64,000 nucleotides of DNA from Peptococcaceae bacterium (GCA_017399005.1 JAFQEO010000035.1:186001-250000), one strand, 5' to 3'; shown: positions 1 through 9,724, counted from the first letter of the stretch. The notes: generated by a model from the sequence alone, not told the origin. Made by a program: numbers and translations.

Positions 1-982
1 TATCTCCAGTTTTTGGAACATCCCCTAATGGGTTTTTCGGATCTGGAACATTCTCTACCGGCTGCCCCGGAATTATGATTGGCTCATCCGGTACATCTGG
101 TACATCCGGTTCATCTTTTGGCACATCCGGATTATCGGTCGGTACATCCGGGGTATCTGGAGAGCCTGGTGTGTCAGGACCGTCAGGTGATTTTGAATTT
201 GTAATGGTAAATCTGCTATTACTGTTCGTGATAGAAACCTGATAGCCAGCTGGAACATCTTTTTCTATAACACTCCAGTTCCCTGCACTATTCAAAGCCT
301 CCCAGCTATAAGACCAGTTATTAGAGCTATTCAGAATAACACTCTTCTGAACCACTCCGTCTTTCAGAATCTCTACACAGACCGAGTCCGGTCTATAACT
401 GGAATCGGCAGCATCCTTCCACAACTTGACCACGGTGTATCTCTCATACTCCGGATTAGGCGGTGTATGTTTACTGGATTTCGGGTTTGCCTCAACATCA
501 TAATCATATACGCCATTCACAGGGTTCGGTACATAAATCATGAAATCCTGAAAGGTAACAACTCCATCAGCATTTTGGGCTTTCGTTCCCTTCACCATGT
601 AAAGCCCTGCTTCCAGTTCAGCAAAGCATACCTTGCCTTTGTTATCCGTCTTTTGGCTCTGATATGCTTCTATTTGATTAGCCATAACATAGTTTCGGAC
701 TGTCTGAGCAGTATCCCGCCATTCACTCTGAGAGGTTATTCCATGGATTCTAATCGGATAGCCTGAGAATGGCTCTATCAGTCTGTATTCTCCATTGTCA
801 CAGAGTTCTGCCACCCGGTAGATATCAATGTCTAAGCCGGAAAACGCCTGCCCGTTTCGGGCATAGGTCAGTGTTAAACTGCATGGCTGGCTGATATCCA
901 CTACCGCAGCACTACATTCCGCCGAAATCATCCCGAAGCAAATCAATAATGTACAGAACGCACAGACGATTCGTTTTCTCAT
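1..982 (-). CDS. Cna-B-type surface/pilin protein with VPKTG sorting signal (C-terminus beyond window)
   Basis: Reading leftwards from an ATG at 982, about 327 codons stay open to the window edge. A signal peptide (MRKR, then a hydrophobic stretch) is followed by a pilin-like beta region, a Cna-B-type domain (motif YTVVKLWKDA), a Pro/Asp/Val-rich spacer (repeated DxPDxPD) and, right at the edge, VPKTGD, a variant LPXTG sorting signal. The start overlaps the sortase stop as ATGA, so the two are probably translationally coupled. Likely an ancillary or basal pilin anchored by the neighbouring sortase C or a housekeeping sortase. The membrane anchor and charged tail are not visible. The role is inferred from domain content and position. 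Confidence 0.85.
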   Translation of the reverse strand, partial: MRKRIVCAFCTLLICFGMISAECSAAVVDISQPCSLTLTYARNGQAFSGLDIDIYRVAELCDNGEYRLIEPFSGYPIRIHGITSQSEWRDTAQTVRNYVMANQIEAYQSQKTDNKGKVCFAELEAGLYMVKGTKAQNADGVVTFQDFMIYVPNPVNGVYDYDVEANPKSSKHTPPNPEYERYTVVKLWKDAADSSYRPDSVCVEILKDGVVQKSVILNSSNNWSYSWEALNSAGNWSVIEKDVPAGYQVSITNSNSRFTITNSKSPDGPDTPGSPDTPDVPTDNPDVPKDEPDVPDVPDEPIIIPGQPVENVPDPKNPLGDVPKTGD

Positions 983-1815
983 AGCTCATCCTCTCCCAAC
1001 ATTTCTTTTTTAACCGGTGCAACCATCACGTAAGCCAGCAGCACAAAAATAATCGGCAGTGCCACCATCGGCATCACAACCAGCGGATCTACACGATAAG
1101 CCTCATTGGCAATGTAGATACTGCGTTTTTGCGATGCATCAATCTGATGGCCTCTGACCAGCAATCGCTGCGTATTAATCCCGTATGGAGTACAGGTCAG
1201 CAAGGTACAATAATCCTTACCTTCCTCAATCTGAATCAGGCTGGTATCATCCGGCTCTACAATATGAATCTGGTCAACCTCGTATGTATATTTACGGTCC
1301 AGTATTTTAAAATAAAAGGTGTCTCCTACTTCTAAACGATCTAAATGGCTAAAGAGTACCGCTGTCGGAAGACCGCGATGTGCGGAAACAACACAGTGCG
1401 TATTTTCTCCTCCAACCGGAAGGCTTGTACCCTCCAGATGGCCGACCGCAATACTCAGTACCGCATCGGATGTACCGTGGTATACCGGAAGCTCCTGACC
1501 GATTTTGGGAATGGCCAGATAGCCCATCATTCCTGTTCCGCTGATATCCAGCGTATTCCAGTATTGCTCATCCAGCTTTGGATATTCCTCCAATGGAAGC
1601 GTAAGGCCTGCCAGTGCTTTGTTATAGTCATTGGCCTGTTCAAAAATATGGGTATAATCTTCCGGCTCATAGGCCGCAAGCATGGCTTCGTAGTCTACAA
1701 TGGCCTCACTGGCCGTTTTGGAGTTCCAGTAGCTGCTGACAGCCGGATATAACATCACGGACAGACCTATGAAAAAGGATACAAGAAGAATGATGGTCGA
1801 TTTTCTGCTTTGCAT
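979..1815 (-). CDS. srtC: Class C (pilin-polymerising) sortase
   Basis: About 278 residues. N-terminal membrane segment (residues about 7-28), sortase barrel with catalytic His146 (VSAHRGL), Cys208 in the TLLTC motif and Arg217 (NTQRLLVRG), and a C-terminal membrane helix typical of class C sortases. It would join pilin subunits at their LPXTG motifs by Lys isopeptide bonds. The ATG at 1815 has a strong GGGGGAGG just upstream. The frame is open to 1878, but that extension is Cys-rich and not sortase-like. It sits between the LPETG pilin and another sortase substrate, as in SpaA/Ebp-type pilus operons. No obvious DPW/DPF lid motif was seen. Confidence 0.95.
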   Translation of the reverse strand: MQSRKSTIILLVSFFIGLSVMLYPAVSSYWNSKTASEAIVDYEAMLAAYEPEDYTHIFEQANDYNKALAGLTLPLEEYPKLDEQYWNTLDISGTGMMGYLAIPKIGQELPVYHGTSDAVLSIAVGHLEGTSLPVGGENTHCVVSAHRGLPTAVLFSHLDRLEVGDTFYFKILDRKYTYEVDQIHIVEPDDTSLIQIEEGKDYCTLLTCTPYGINTQRLLVRGHQIDASQKRSIYIANEAYRVDPLVVMPMVALPIIFVLLAYVMVAPVKKEMLGEDEL

Positions 1816-1840
1816 AGGCCTCCCCCTAACGTCATAAATT

Positions 1841-1870
1841 TTCCGGCAGGGGCAAAACGCCCCGCCGGAA
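1841..1870 (-). terminator. Intercistronic stem-loop between pilin and sortase genes
   Basis: TTCCGGC(G)GGGC pairs with GCCCC(T)GCCGGAA around a GTTTT loop on the minus-strand RNA, about 40 nt after the pilin stop. Only a weak AT stretch follows, so it may be a partial terminator or an mRNA-stabilising end that keeps pilin transcripts in excess over sortase. Confidence 0.55.
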
Positions 1871-1910
1871 TCATTCATGTTAATCAGATTGTTATAATAT
1901 TAACGAATTG

Positions 1911-3398
1911 CTATTGGATCATACTCATACGTTTCTTGGTTACCAGCAGCACACCAGCACCTAAAACTACAATCATACCGCAGGTAACAAACATCACCGT
2001 GCCCATACCACCGGTTTCAGGCAGCATAGAACCGGTTTTGTTCACGACATGTACACCGGAGCCTGTGGAATAGATATCGCCATTAAATATTGCATCCAGA
2101 TTGCCATCACTGATAATAAATTTCTGACGGGCAGTCAGTTTGTTATAACCGTCAGGAGCTTCAGTTTCTTCCAGATAGTATGTCCCATTGTCAAAACCAA
2201 CGACACGAACTTTACCATCTTTCACTACAATGCTACCTCCGGTTTCATCGGCTCTGGCACGGCGATAGGTTACTCCGTCGTCCATCAGAACAACTGCAAC
2301 TTCATTACCGCCAGTTTGAGCATCATAAATTTTGAACTCAGCACCGTTAATTAAAGTATTCTGGCTGTCTGTTTTAACGATATCTATACCATAGGTATAA
2401 GTAGTAACTTCATCCTCGGTGGATTCGCCGCCTTCACCAAAAGTCAGCCACGCAGTATTCTTGTTCCCTTCACCCGCAATTTCCGCATTACGATTCAGCA
2501 TAGCAGTATAGTAGATAATCAGCTTGTCATTGGTTTCCAGTTTATCACACAAATCTTTGGTAAAGTGAACTTCGAAAGTACATCCATCTTCCACTTCAGA
2601 TGTATTAGTCTTTACGTCGTACTTGCTGATTTCAGTGTCATGCGTTTCGGTACCTGGAATAACATGTTCAACTTTGGTAACTTGCTGAAAAGTCAGACCA
2701 TCACCCATGGTATCGTGCAATACATAGTTTTCTGCACCAGCATGAACATTGATGGTTACACGATAGTTTACAATCTGACCGATATCGGCAGTATTTGTAT
2801 TACCCCACTGACTGGTGGAGTCTTCCTGAACCTGTTTATCGATGGTAGGAATACCGTTTTTCGCATTGATGGAAGCATCCGGGTTCGTAGTGGTTAAGCC
2901 GCACAGTGCACCCATGGTAGAGTCCACCAGATAGTACCCCAGTTCCAAAGCAGAGAACTTGCCGACATTGTCTGTAATAACAAACTCTCCCGCATTCTTA
3001 GAAGACTTTACAGGATCAATATTATGTGTCTTAGCAAAAGCAAGAGCCTCTTTTGCAAAATCTGCAATTGCTTCGTCCTCAGTGCGAGTATCTGTTTCTG
3101 TAGCTTTCCAGATCCATGTTACATAACCGGTTTCACTGGTTGTAAAATACGCTTTAACTGCCTCTGTTGCAAAGAAATTCGTCCAGGATGAATTTGCTTT
3201 ATAAGAGTATGCACCTTTCCCTTCAGTACTATAGCTTTCCAGGTCCAGCAGTCTGTAGATTTCATAGGTGGTATCTGTGCTCACACCATTGATAGTAATA
3301 GACCCTTTTTCAGTTTCGTCAGCGAATGCCGGAAGACCCATAGTCAGTGTCAGAAACAGAATCAGCATCACGCTAATCGCTTTTTTCATGTTTTTCAT
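1911..3398 (-). CDS. LPXTG-anchored major pilin (SpaA/SpaH type)
   Basis: 495 residues. Signal peptide (MKNMKKAIS, hydrophobic core, cleavage near AFADE), then Ig-like pilin domains that start like FimA/SpaH proteins (GSITINGVSTDTTYEIYRL), a Cna-B domain with the E-box YYLEETEAPDGY (residues about 405-416), sorting signal LPETG near residue 459, a hydrophobic helix and a basic tail (TKKRMSM). A Lys just before TIDKQVQ is a candidate pilin-motif acceptor. The E-box Glu normally forms an intramolecular isopeptide bond. Start ATG has AAAGGGA upstream. Its neighbour sortase C would polymerise it into the fibre shaft. Confidence 0.93.
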   Translation of the reverse strand: MKNMKKAISVMLILFLTLTMGLPAFADETEKGSITINGVSTDTTYEIYRLLDLESYSTEGKGAYSYKANSSWTNFFATEAVKAYFTTSETGYVTWIWKATETDTRTEDEAIADFAKEALAFAKTHNIDPVKSSKNAGEFVITDNVGKFSALELGYYLVDSTMGALCGLTTTNPDASINAKNGIPTIDKQVQEDSTSQWGNTNTADIGQIVNYRVTINVHAGAENYVLHDTMGDGLTFQQVTKVEHVIPGTETHDTEISKYDVKTNTSEVEDGCTFEVHFTKDLCDKLETNDKLIIYYTAMLNRNAEIAGEGNKNTAWLTFGEGGESTEDEVTTYTYGIDIVKTDSQNTLINGAEFKIYDAQTGGNEVAVVLMDDGVTYRRARADETGGSIVVKDGKVRVVGFDNGTYYLEETEAPDGYNKLTARQKFIISDGNLDAIFNGDIYSTGSGVHVVNKTGSMLPETGGMGTVMFVTCGMIVVLGAGVLLVTKKRMSMIQ

Positions 3399-3484
3399 AA
3401 TGTGTCCCTTTCTTTCGTCGTAGTATTTGTTTTTATGTCAGGGGCGGCGCAGAATACGAGTTATACGCCCGAAGAGGTGATTGC

Positions 3485-6400
3485 TTATCGTCCCCTCCTT
3501 TCATATCTGCGCCTCTGCCCGTAATACCAGATAAGTGAGCCTGCCATAATCAGCAGACCGCACAGTTTATACATTAAGCGTGCCAGCGAACCGGTGGCCG
3601 GCAGTTCCGGGCCTCCCGGATGATAGTTGTTGGTAATCGTCACCGAATATACGGGAGGATTCCCATCCGAGGCCGTAACCTCACCATAACGGGCAATCCA
3701 TTTTTCCTGTTCCCACGCTTCTTCTACAGAATAGGAAATCACATTCCCGCTTTCATCGGCATAAGGAAGCCCTAAAAAACTGCCCTGCCAGTTGTTTTTC
3801 AGGTTCAGCGTAACGGTTCGCCCCGTATTCACTCCGTTTGCCAGTAACCGAACCGTCACGGCATATTCCTGATACAGATTGGAATCATAACCTTCCGGAA
3901 TATCCCATACTTTGTTTACCGTTACCGATGTTTCGTTATTGGCGGCAAGCGGCGTGTTGGTTATCTGATACGCCCAGTCCTCTACGTCTTGAATATCGGT
4001 TGTCGAGATTTTTTTCATAGGTGTCAGAATCATGCCGCTGTTCTGGTTTGTCGTAGTGCTGATACGTCCATTGGATGTATTCAGCGTGCCCATGTAATAG
4101 TTACTATTGTATCTATTGAGATAGAAACGCAAACCGCTGCCCGCATCCCTTATCGAAAAACTCTGATAATTCTCACTGTTTGTGGTGGCAAAGAAGTATC
4201 TGCTTGAGCTTCCGCTTCCATAATAGAATGTAAGAATATGCCCTGCGCCATTGGTAAACTTGTATTTTCCGCCACTAATCGTAGCTTTCCAGAGCGCAAG
4301 GGATGAGTTTCTGGCGGTTGCTTCATCCACCCACTTCAGTTTTGTATCCGAAGCCGAAGTTGTGGAAAGATAGCCGTTGCTGTTTTTCAGAATATAGCTT
4401 TCGCCATTCTGAAAGCTCGTTGCCTCCGCCCATTCCGTTGTAGTCAGTTCAATCTCTGTAATTTTTCGAACCGTGGAGTAATAGCCGGACTCATAGGCTT
4501 CCTCAATACCGTACTCTACTTCTGTCATTGTTTCATAATCATATTTCGGCAGATTTGTCCAGGTATAGTGCCAGTTATTTTCATCACTGAGTACAATTTC
4601 CCGAATTCTGCGAACACTGCCATCCGGGTCGGTTACCGTCAGGTAGGCTGTGATATAATCACTTGAGTGGCTTATCGTATCCTCCCATTTTTTCAGAACC
4701 TGAACCGTTGTGGTTTCTGTCACCGTTTCCGGTGCATTGGTCACCACAATATAAACAGTCCGGGTTTCTTCATCAATCTCTATCCCATGCACCGTATAGC
4801 CTTTCGAAGGTTCATTGCCTGCACTGTCCGCAACCACATCCACATCGTAAGTAGCCAGTCCGGCTCTTTCAATGGTTAAGCGGATAACACCCTGCGTAAG
4901 CCCATACCCTTCTGCACCCGGTGCAGCTGTTTCCTTGATATAGTATGTGTTACCGGAGCCAAGCCCCCATAGTTCCGCTATACCGTTTGTCACGGTGAAG
5001 GTACTTCTGCTCACAATCCCCTGATTATAAGCCTCTTCACTTTCCCAAAGTTCTGCAGGGTTAGTACATGCCAGGTCTTCATAAACGGTAAATTGTGTTC
5101 CATCCAGTAATTCCTGCGTTAGAACATCCTCTTTTTGAATTTGCAGGCCGTAGCGAGGTGCCAAGTTAAAATAGATGGAGCAGTTGGATAACGAAGACCC
5201 GCGCTCTAAATAAAGAATGCTAAGTGTATGGTCGCCGGAGGTGATGTCCAGATTCATCAGACTGGTCTGCAGATTTCCCTGTACGGTTACCTGTCCGGTG
5301 GAGAAATCAATCATCCCTTCTTCTGCACCGTGAATACCGCCAATATCCAGCACCAGTTGTCCATCGATTAAAACCCAGAGGTCATCATCGCCGCTGAACT
5401 GGAACTGCATATCATTGCCGTATAAATCTTTGTTTCCTCCGCTTCCTGGATTGTTTGGCAGATAGAACTTGATATCGGTTCTCATTCCGTAAGCGTAATC
5501 GGTTTGTACGTTGTTGACAGAGTTGTAGTTGCCGGAATTATATTTAGAGTCGTATCTATAGTGCGGAACACCGGCATATTCTCCATCAACACCATCATAA
5601 TTATAAGTACCTACTGTTTTACCGTTCAGATTGGCATAAGGCGAGTTTAAAGGCAGAAAGTCGGAATTGGTTGAGCCAATGGCATCGGAAGTACCTTCCA
5701 GATATTCGTATACATAGAAACGGTCATTGCTCTGGTTGTAAGACGCCGCATTATGTTTGGAATCATAATAGTAATAGCCGTAATGCTCATTTGCCGGGTC
5801 ATCCATAATCTGAAACAGATGGTCACCCGTCCCTAAATAGGTTTTGCCTAAAATCCCCTCTCCGGTTTCCGGGTCAAAGCAGTTACTAGTAGAAAACAGT
5901 ATTTCTCCCAGCGCAGCGGAGTAAATATTTGGTGTAACAACGCCTTCACCGGGATAAATATTGTGATTGCTTCGATTATTTGGCATACATAGAAGTCCGC
6001 CGGTATCATTATCAATAAAAACAAAATCAAGTGTTTCCTGATTTCCATGGTTTACCGTTCCTGATGTGACCATAGACCAGGTTTCTGAATGATTAGTTGC
6101 AGTGATAGTAGCCTCTGCATTCACAGAATGAAGATTAATCAGATAATTGTAGTCAAACACATGCGTCGTAATAAAGGAGTTTGTGCTGACAGTATCCGCC
6201 ACTTTGGCATTAAAGGCGCCAATATCATAGGTACTTGCAACCCAGTCGGCATACAGCACTGCATTTCCGGTTATCTCCATTTCCGCGCCCGGCAGATAGT
6301 ACTTTGCGTTCGTTACATCGTACCAGCCTCTCAGCTTATAACTGTACTTATCAGGCGAGACCCATTCTGTTGGCAGTTCCATTGTCGAACCAAGCTGAAC

Positions 6401-8479
6401 ATTGTAGGCTGTGTTTGGGGAACCTGTCAAGTGACCAAGGCCTCCATCCGTGCCGTCCAGCCATACGGTATATCGTTCCGTCACACCAAGATAAAGAGTC
6501 GAGGCATTGTTTTTACTGCGTACCTCAAATTGCTGTAAATTGATGTTGTAACAAATACCATAATTATGATTATTGTCAGGATGAACAATCTTTATACCGC
6601 CTGTACCGCTGTTCTGTACCGCGTCAGACCAGTCCCGACTATAAATAACACCTGGGTCTCCACCAGGATGCAGATATCGTCCGGTGGCCACATTCTGAAT
6701 AATATAGTTATTGTCACTCTGTGTGAAATTCCATAGCAGACTGTCTGGATTTCCAATATCCGTATAGATACTGCCATCGTTCTCTATCATAATTGGAATG
6801 GCTTTGACACTTTGTTCTATTCCGCTGGCAGGCTGACTTCCTAATGCATAATACGCTCCATCCGATTCCACATAAAGAACAAAGCTTTTGCCGCTTGTAA
6901 AGGTCTCGTTCACATTGCCTGTATAATACAAGCTGTTTGCCAAATAGGTCAAATCACCGGTCGCCATTGTTTTTAACGCGAACGGTGAACATTCCGGTAC
7001 CAAACCATAGCCAAGAATGGCTGGGTCATAAATAGCAACCATCCGTTCCGAAACAGTGTCATTCCAGTCACCCTGAATGATGGTGATAGAATCTTCGTTC
7101 ACATCGGTAATGATTGCTACCGCCGTAGTCGCAGTGTCATTGATATATTCAGATGCTACATCTGCCTGTTCTGCATCGGCATATCCATCCAAACGCAGGA
7201 ATATCAGGCTGCCCGGCTGCGGTACACCGGTATCAGCCGGTTCATAAAGCCCTGCCTCATCCCATTCCAGACGCATGGATTCCGGCCCTGCATTGGCAGG
7301 CAGGTCTGCGGCTCCGGCATAATGCAGACAGAACGAAACAAACATGGCGGACCAGTCACCATAAGGGTTGCCATACCACTGGCCGTAGCGGGTAATACCA
7401 CGGCGAATGCCATGGAAATCAACCTCAAAGTTCAATGTGCTTTCAGTGTAACCAAGCTGTGAACGAGCCACGGAAACCAGCATTCTGGCTGTAGAGGTTT
7501 CTTCGGTTACATCACGAAGACTGTACTCCCAGTCATCTTCTGTTTCTAAATCGGCATCGATATTGCTGTAGCAGCTTGCCTCATGGATATGTTCTTCCAG
7601 CACACAGGCATCCGCAACTTCATAACAGGCATCTGTATGGGTATGAACAGCAGAGGCGGTTTCTCCGCATCCAAGTTCGGTTTCACCGGTCACACACTCT
7701 TCAGTATGCACATGGCCTTCGGCTTCGGTCATACCGCAGCCAAAACCGATTCCGATATAATAACAGTCCTCGGTATGTGTATGCCCTTCCATCACCACAT
7801 TTTCGACAGTTTCCTGCATATCAGTCGCTTCGAGCAGGATATAACAATCATCTGTATGGCTGTGCCCTTCGGTTTCTTCCAGCCCGCAGATGAATTCATC
7901 GCCAGGAACGTAACAGTTATCATCGTGAAAATGACCGTCTGTTTCTTCCATACCACAGATTTCTATATTTTCATAACAGTCTGAATCATGATTATGCTCT
8001 TCGTCTTCAGAGTTACAGATTAATTCCGATGTGAAGCAGTTACCCGTATGAGTATGGCCTTCCTGTTCTTCTATATCACAGACCAGTACAAGTTCACAAC
8101 AGGTTTCACTATGGAAGTGTTCTGCCTGTTCCGGTTCGGTGCAGATTAACTCCATTTGCAAGCTTTCTTCCCCGGAATCCTGCGGCAGATACTCATCCTG
8201 TCCACAAATCAACTCCCGCGCAATGCAGCTTTCATCATGTACATGACCGGCATACTCATCTAAATCGCAAACCAGGTAAACCGTCGAACAGTTTTCACCA
8301 TGCTGATGTTCCTCCATCCCGCAGAAAGCTTCTCCGGCCATTGTAATACCTGTCAGTTTCAGACACCAGAATACACCCAGCACAACAAAAAGCGAAAGAA
8401 GCGCAACAACCTGTCGTCTTGTGCTATGGGACATAATTCTATTCAGTTGTATCAAGTTTGCATTTACACGCGCCCTCAA
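3485..8479 (-). CDS. Giant pilus-tip adhesin: HxHx3C repeats, degenerate CHAP, fibro-slime and Cna-B domains, LPATG anchor
   Basis: 1664 residues. Signal/membrane segment (about 22-48); eleven H-x-H-x3-C repeats with intervening Cys (about 52-312); a CHAP-like domain (about 330-500) with GDWSAMFVSFC where active members have GDWCAMF (Ser377), and Ala453 at the expected catalytic His; lectin-like segments; an InlB-type repeat (about 690-760); a fibro-slime/PA14-like domain (about 985-1105, FSGDDDLWVLIDGQLVLD); Cna-B domains near 1115-1220, 1235-1330 and 1515-1620; LPATG at about 1626, a helix and an RRRYERRGR tail. The start is a TTG with AAGGA six bases upstream. The next ATG (8434) lacks a ribosome site. 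Placement before the major pilin suggests the tip subunit. Confidence 0.9.
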   Translation of the reverse strand: MRARVNANLIQLNRIMSHSTRRQVVALLSLFVVLGVFWCLKLTGITMAGEAFCGMEEHQHGENCSTVYLVCDLDEYAGHVHDESCIARELICGQDEYLPQDSGEESLQMELICTEPEQAEHFHSETCCELVLVCDIEEQEGHTHTGNCFTSELICNSEDEEHNHDSDCYENIEICGMEETDGHFHDDNCYVPGDEFICGLEETEGHSHTDDCYILLEATDMQETVENVVMEGHTHTEDCYYIGIGFGCGMTEAEGHVHTEECVTGETELGCGETASAVHTHTDACYEVADACVLEEHIHEASCYSNIDADLETEDDWEYSLRDVTEETSTARMLVSVARSQLGYTESTLNFEVDFHGIRRGITRYGQWYGNPYGDWSAMFVSFCLHYAGAADLPANAGPESMRLEWDEAGLYEPADTGVPQPGSLIFLRLDGYADAEQADVASEYINDTATTAVAIITDVNEDSITIIQGDWNDTVSERMVAIYDPAILGYGLVPECSPFALKTMATGDLTYLANSLYYTGNVNETFTSGKSFVLYVESDGAYYALGSQPASGIEQSVKAIPIMIENDGSIYTDIGNPDSLLWNFTQSDNNYIIQNVATGRYLHPGGDPGVIYSRDWSDAVQNSGTGGIKIVHPDNNHNYGICYNINLQQFEVRSKNNASTLYLGVTERYTVWLDGTDGGLGHLTGSPNTAYNVQLGSTMELPTEWVSPDKYSYKLRGWYDVTNAKYYLPGAEMEITGNAVLYADWVASTYDIGAFNAKVADTVSTNSFITTHVFDYNYLINLHSVNAEATITATNHSETWSMVTSGTVNHGNQETLDFVFIDNDTGGLLCMPNNRSNHNIYPGEGVVTPNIYSAALGEILFSTSNCFDPETGEGILGKTYLGTGDHLFQIMDDPANEHYGYYYYDSKHNAASYNQSNDRFYVYEYLEGTSDAIGSTNSDFLPLNSPYANLNGKTVGTYNYDGVDGEYAGVPHYRYDSKYNSGNYNSVNNVQTDYAYGMRTDIKFYLPNNPGSGGNKDLYGNDMQFQFSGDDDLWVLIDGQLVLDIGGIHGAEEGMIDFSTGQVTVQGNLQTSLMNLDITSGDHTLSILYLERGSSLSNCSIYFNLAPRYGLQIQKEDVLTQELLDGTQFTVYEDLACTNPAELWESEEAYNQGIVSRSTFTVTNGIAELWGLGSGNTYYIKETAAPGAEGYGLTQGVIRLTIERAGLATYDVDVVADSAGNEPSKGYTVHGIEIDEETRTVYIVVTNAPETVTETTTVQVLKKWEDTISHSSDYITAYLTVTDPDGSVRRIREIVLSDENNWHYTWTNLPKYDYETMTEVEYGIEEAYESGYYSTVRKITEIELTTTEWAEATSFQNGESYILKNSNGYLSTTSASDTKLKWVDEATARNSSLALWKATISGGKYKFTNGAGHILTFYYGSGSSSRYFFATTNSENYQSFSIRDAGSGLRFYLNRYNSNYYMGTLNTSNGRISTTTNQNSGMILTPMKKISTTDIQDVEDWAYQITNTPLAANNETSVTVNKVWDIPEGYDSNLYQEYAVTVRLLANGVNTGRTVTLNLKNNWQGSFLGLPYADESGNVISYSVEEAWEQEKWIARYGEVTASDGNPPVYSVTITNNYHPGGPELPATGSLARLMYKLCGLLIMAGSLIWYYGQRRRYERRGR

Positions 8480-8510
8480 AACTGTTCCTTCTTTCTTTTA
8501 CGTCAAATGT

Positions 8511-9110
8511 TTATCCTAACCACTTAAACTCAAAAACCGGCCAGAATTTGCACAATATTTTTCCAATTGTGTGATCAGTAGAAATACACCCAATCACACT
8601 GCTGCGGCTGTCAATAGAAGTCTCACGATGATCTCCCATCATGAAATAGGCATTTTCCGGCACCTGATATGGGAACTCAATGTCACATTCTCCTAACGCC
8701 ATATCCTGAACATATGGCTCATCCAGTTTAAGACCATTGACAAAAACCGTACCATCAGGCTCAATCCACAGATAATCGCCCGGTGTCGCAATTACACGCT
8801 TAATTAAGATTTTGTTTGAATAGTAGAACGCACACAAATCGCCTGTTTCCAGCTTGTCCGTTTTGGCCAGAAGAACGATATCTCCATCGTTAAGATTCGG
8901 TTCCATACTTGTGCCTGCGATTTGTAATACAGGGAGAACCAGCGTTGCAATAATAGCAGATATAGCCGCAACAACAATCAGTGCATCTACAGTTCTTCGC
9001 AGAAGTCGGCGAAAACGGCGCTTATAAATTTCACGGCCCAGTTCCTGCTGTAATTCGTCCAGCCCCGGCCGTTCTTTTTTTTCATGCTTTCCTTTATATC
9101 TCTTTATCAT
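8511..9110 (-). CDS. lepB: Signal peptidase I
   Basis: 199 residues. A charged cytoplasmic N-terminus (about 1-40), one membrane helix (about 41-63), then the periplasmic-side catalytic domain with nucleophile Ser68 in GTSMEP and general base Lys104 in IKRVIATPGD, plus the later box GDHRETSIDSR. It removes signal peptides from exported proteins. It is embedded in the pilus operon (about 30 bp before the tip adhesin), as dedicated signal peptidases often are in pilus islands, so pilins are likely substrates. AGGATG precedes the ATG. It is a paralogue rather than necessarily the housekeeping enzyme. Confidence 0.93.
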   Translation of the reverse strand: MIKRYKGKHEKKERPGLDELQQELGREIYKRRFRRLLRRTVDALIVVAAISAIIATLVLPVLQIAGTSMEPNLNDGDIVLLAKTDKLETGDLCAFYYSNKILIKRVIATPGDYLWIEPDGTVFVNGLKLDEPYVQDMALGECDIEFPYQVPENAYFMMGDHRETSIDSRSSVIGCISTDHTIGKILCKFWPVFEFKWLG

Positions 9111-9159
9111 GTTACATCCTGATTTCTTTTTATCGTAGGTATCGGCAGATTATCATGCA

Positions 9160-9663
9160 TCATTCCTGATTTCTCTTCGGCAGCGAAATCGCCAGCAGTT
9201 CCCGAAGGCCGTTGTGGGCATTAAAAAAGGCCTCCAGCCTCTGGGCCACTTCATCCCAGTACGCCTCGGACTCCTGTTTTGCTTTTGTCAGCATTTCATC
9301 ACAGCGCGCTCTGGTTTCCCGTTCCATCAATTCACACTGTTTCTTCGCTGCAGCAATTTTTGCATTTGCTTCTTCCGTACTCTCCCGTTCCCGTCGTTCA
9401 CAGATTGCCTTCTGACGGTCGCTGAGAGATTCAATATTATCCATATACTGCTGACAGGCCGCCTGTGCCGCCTCAAACACTCCGTTTAACCGCAGCGATG
9501 CTTCCGCAATCGACCCCGCCTCTTCTATTTCAAGCTGTTTCTGATGCAATCGTGCCTCTGTCTCTTTCAGCTGTTTTTTGACTGCCTCCAGTTCCTCACC
9601 CTGATCTACCAGTATCTGCAGCAAATCAGCACGGGACAGTTTCTTCAGATTATATTCATTCAT
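9160..9663 (-). CDS. Coiled-coil protein of unknown function at head of pilus operon
   Basis: 167 residues from an ATG with GGAG eight bases upstream; a longer in-frame start at 9687 has no ribosome site. The N-terminus MNEYNLKKLSRADLLQILVD is a compact motif, followed by two long Glu/Lys/Gln/Ala-rich coiled-coil stretches (about 25-130) and a short C-terminal part. There is no signal peptide, so it is cytoplasmic. It is the first gene after the operon promoter at 9725-9753. It is not similar to a sortase or a pilin. I do not recognise its biochemical role; a scaffold or DivIVA-like spatial role for pilus assembly is only a guess. Confidence 0.75.
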   Translation of the reverse strand: MNEYNLKKLSRADLLQILVDQGEELEAVKKQLKETEARLHQKQLEIEEAGSIAEASLRLNGVFEAAQAACQQYMDNIESLSDRQKAICERRERESTEEANAKIAAAKKQCELMERETRARCDEMLTKAKQESEAYWDEVAQRLEAFFNAHNGLRELLAISLPKRNQE

Positions 9664-9724
9664 ATTTATCGCTCCATAAGATGTCATCTATTTCATAGCA
9701 CATTATCTATAGTTATCATATCCT

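Noticed and set aside
6089-6538. Plus-strand frame of 149 codons opposite the adhesin gene
   Set aside because: Antisense shadow of a long, domain-rich gene; no ribosome site and no recognisable motif.
3485-8479. CHAP domain of the adhesin as an active peptidoglycan hydrolase
   Set aside because: The catalytic Cys and His positions are Ser and Ala.
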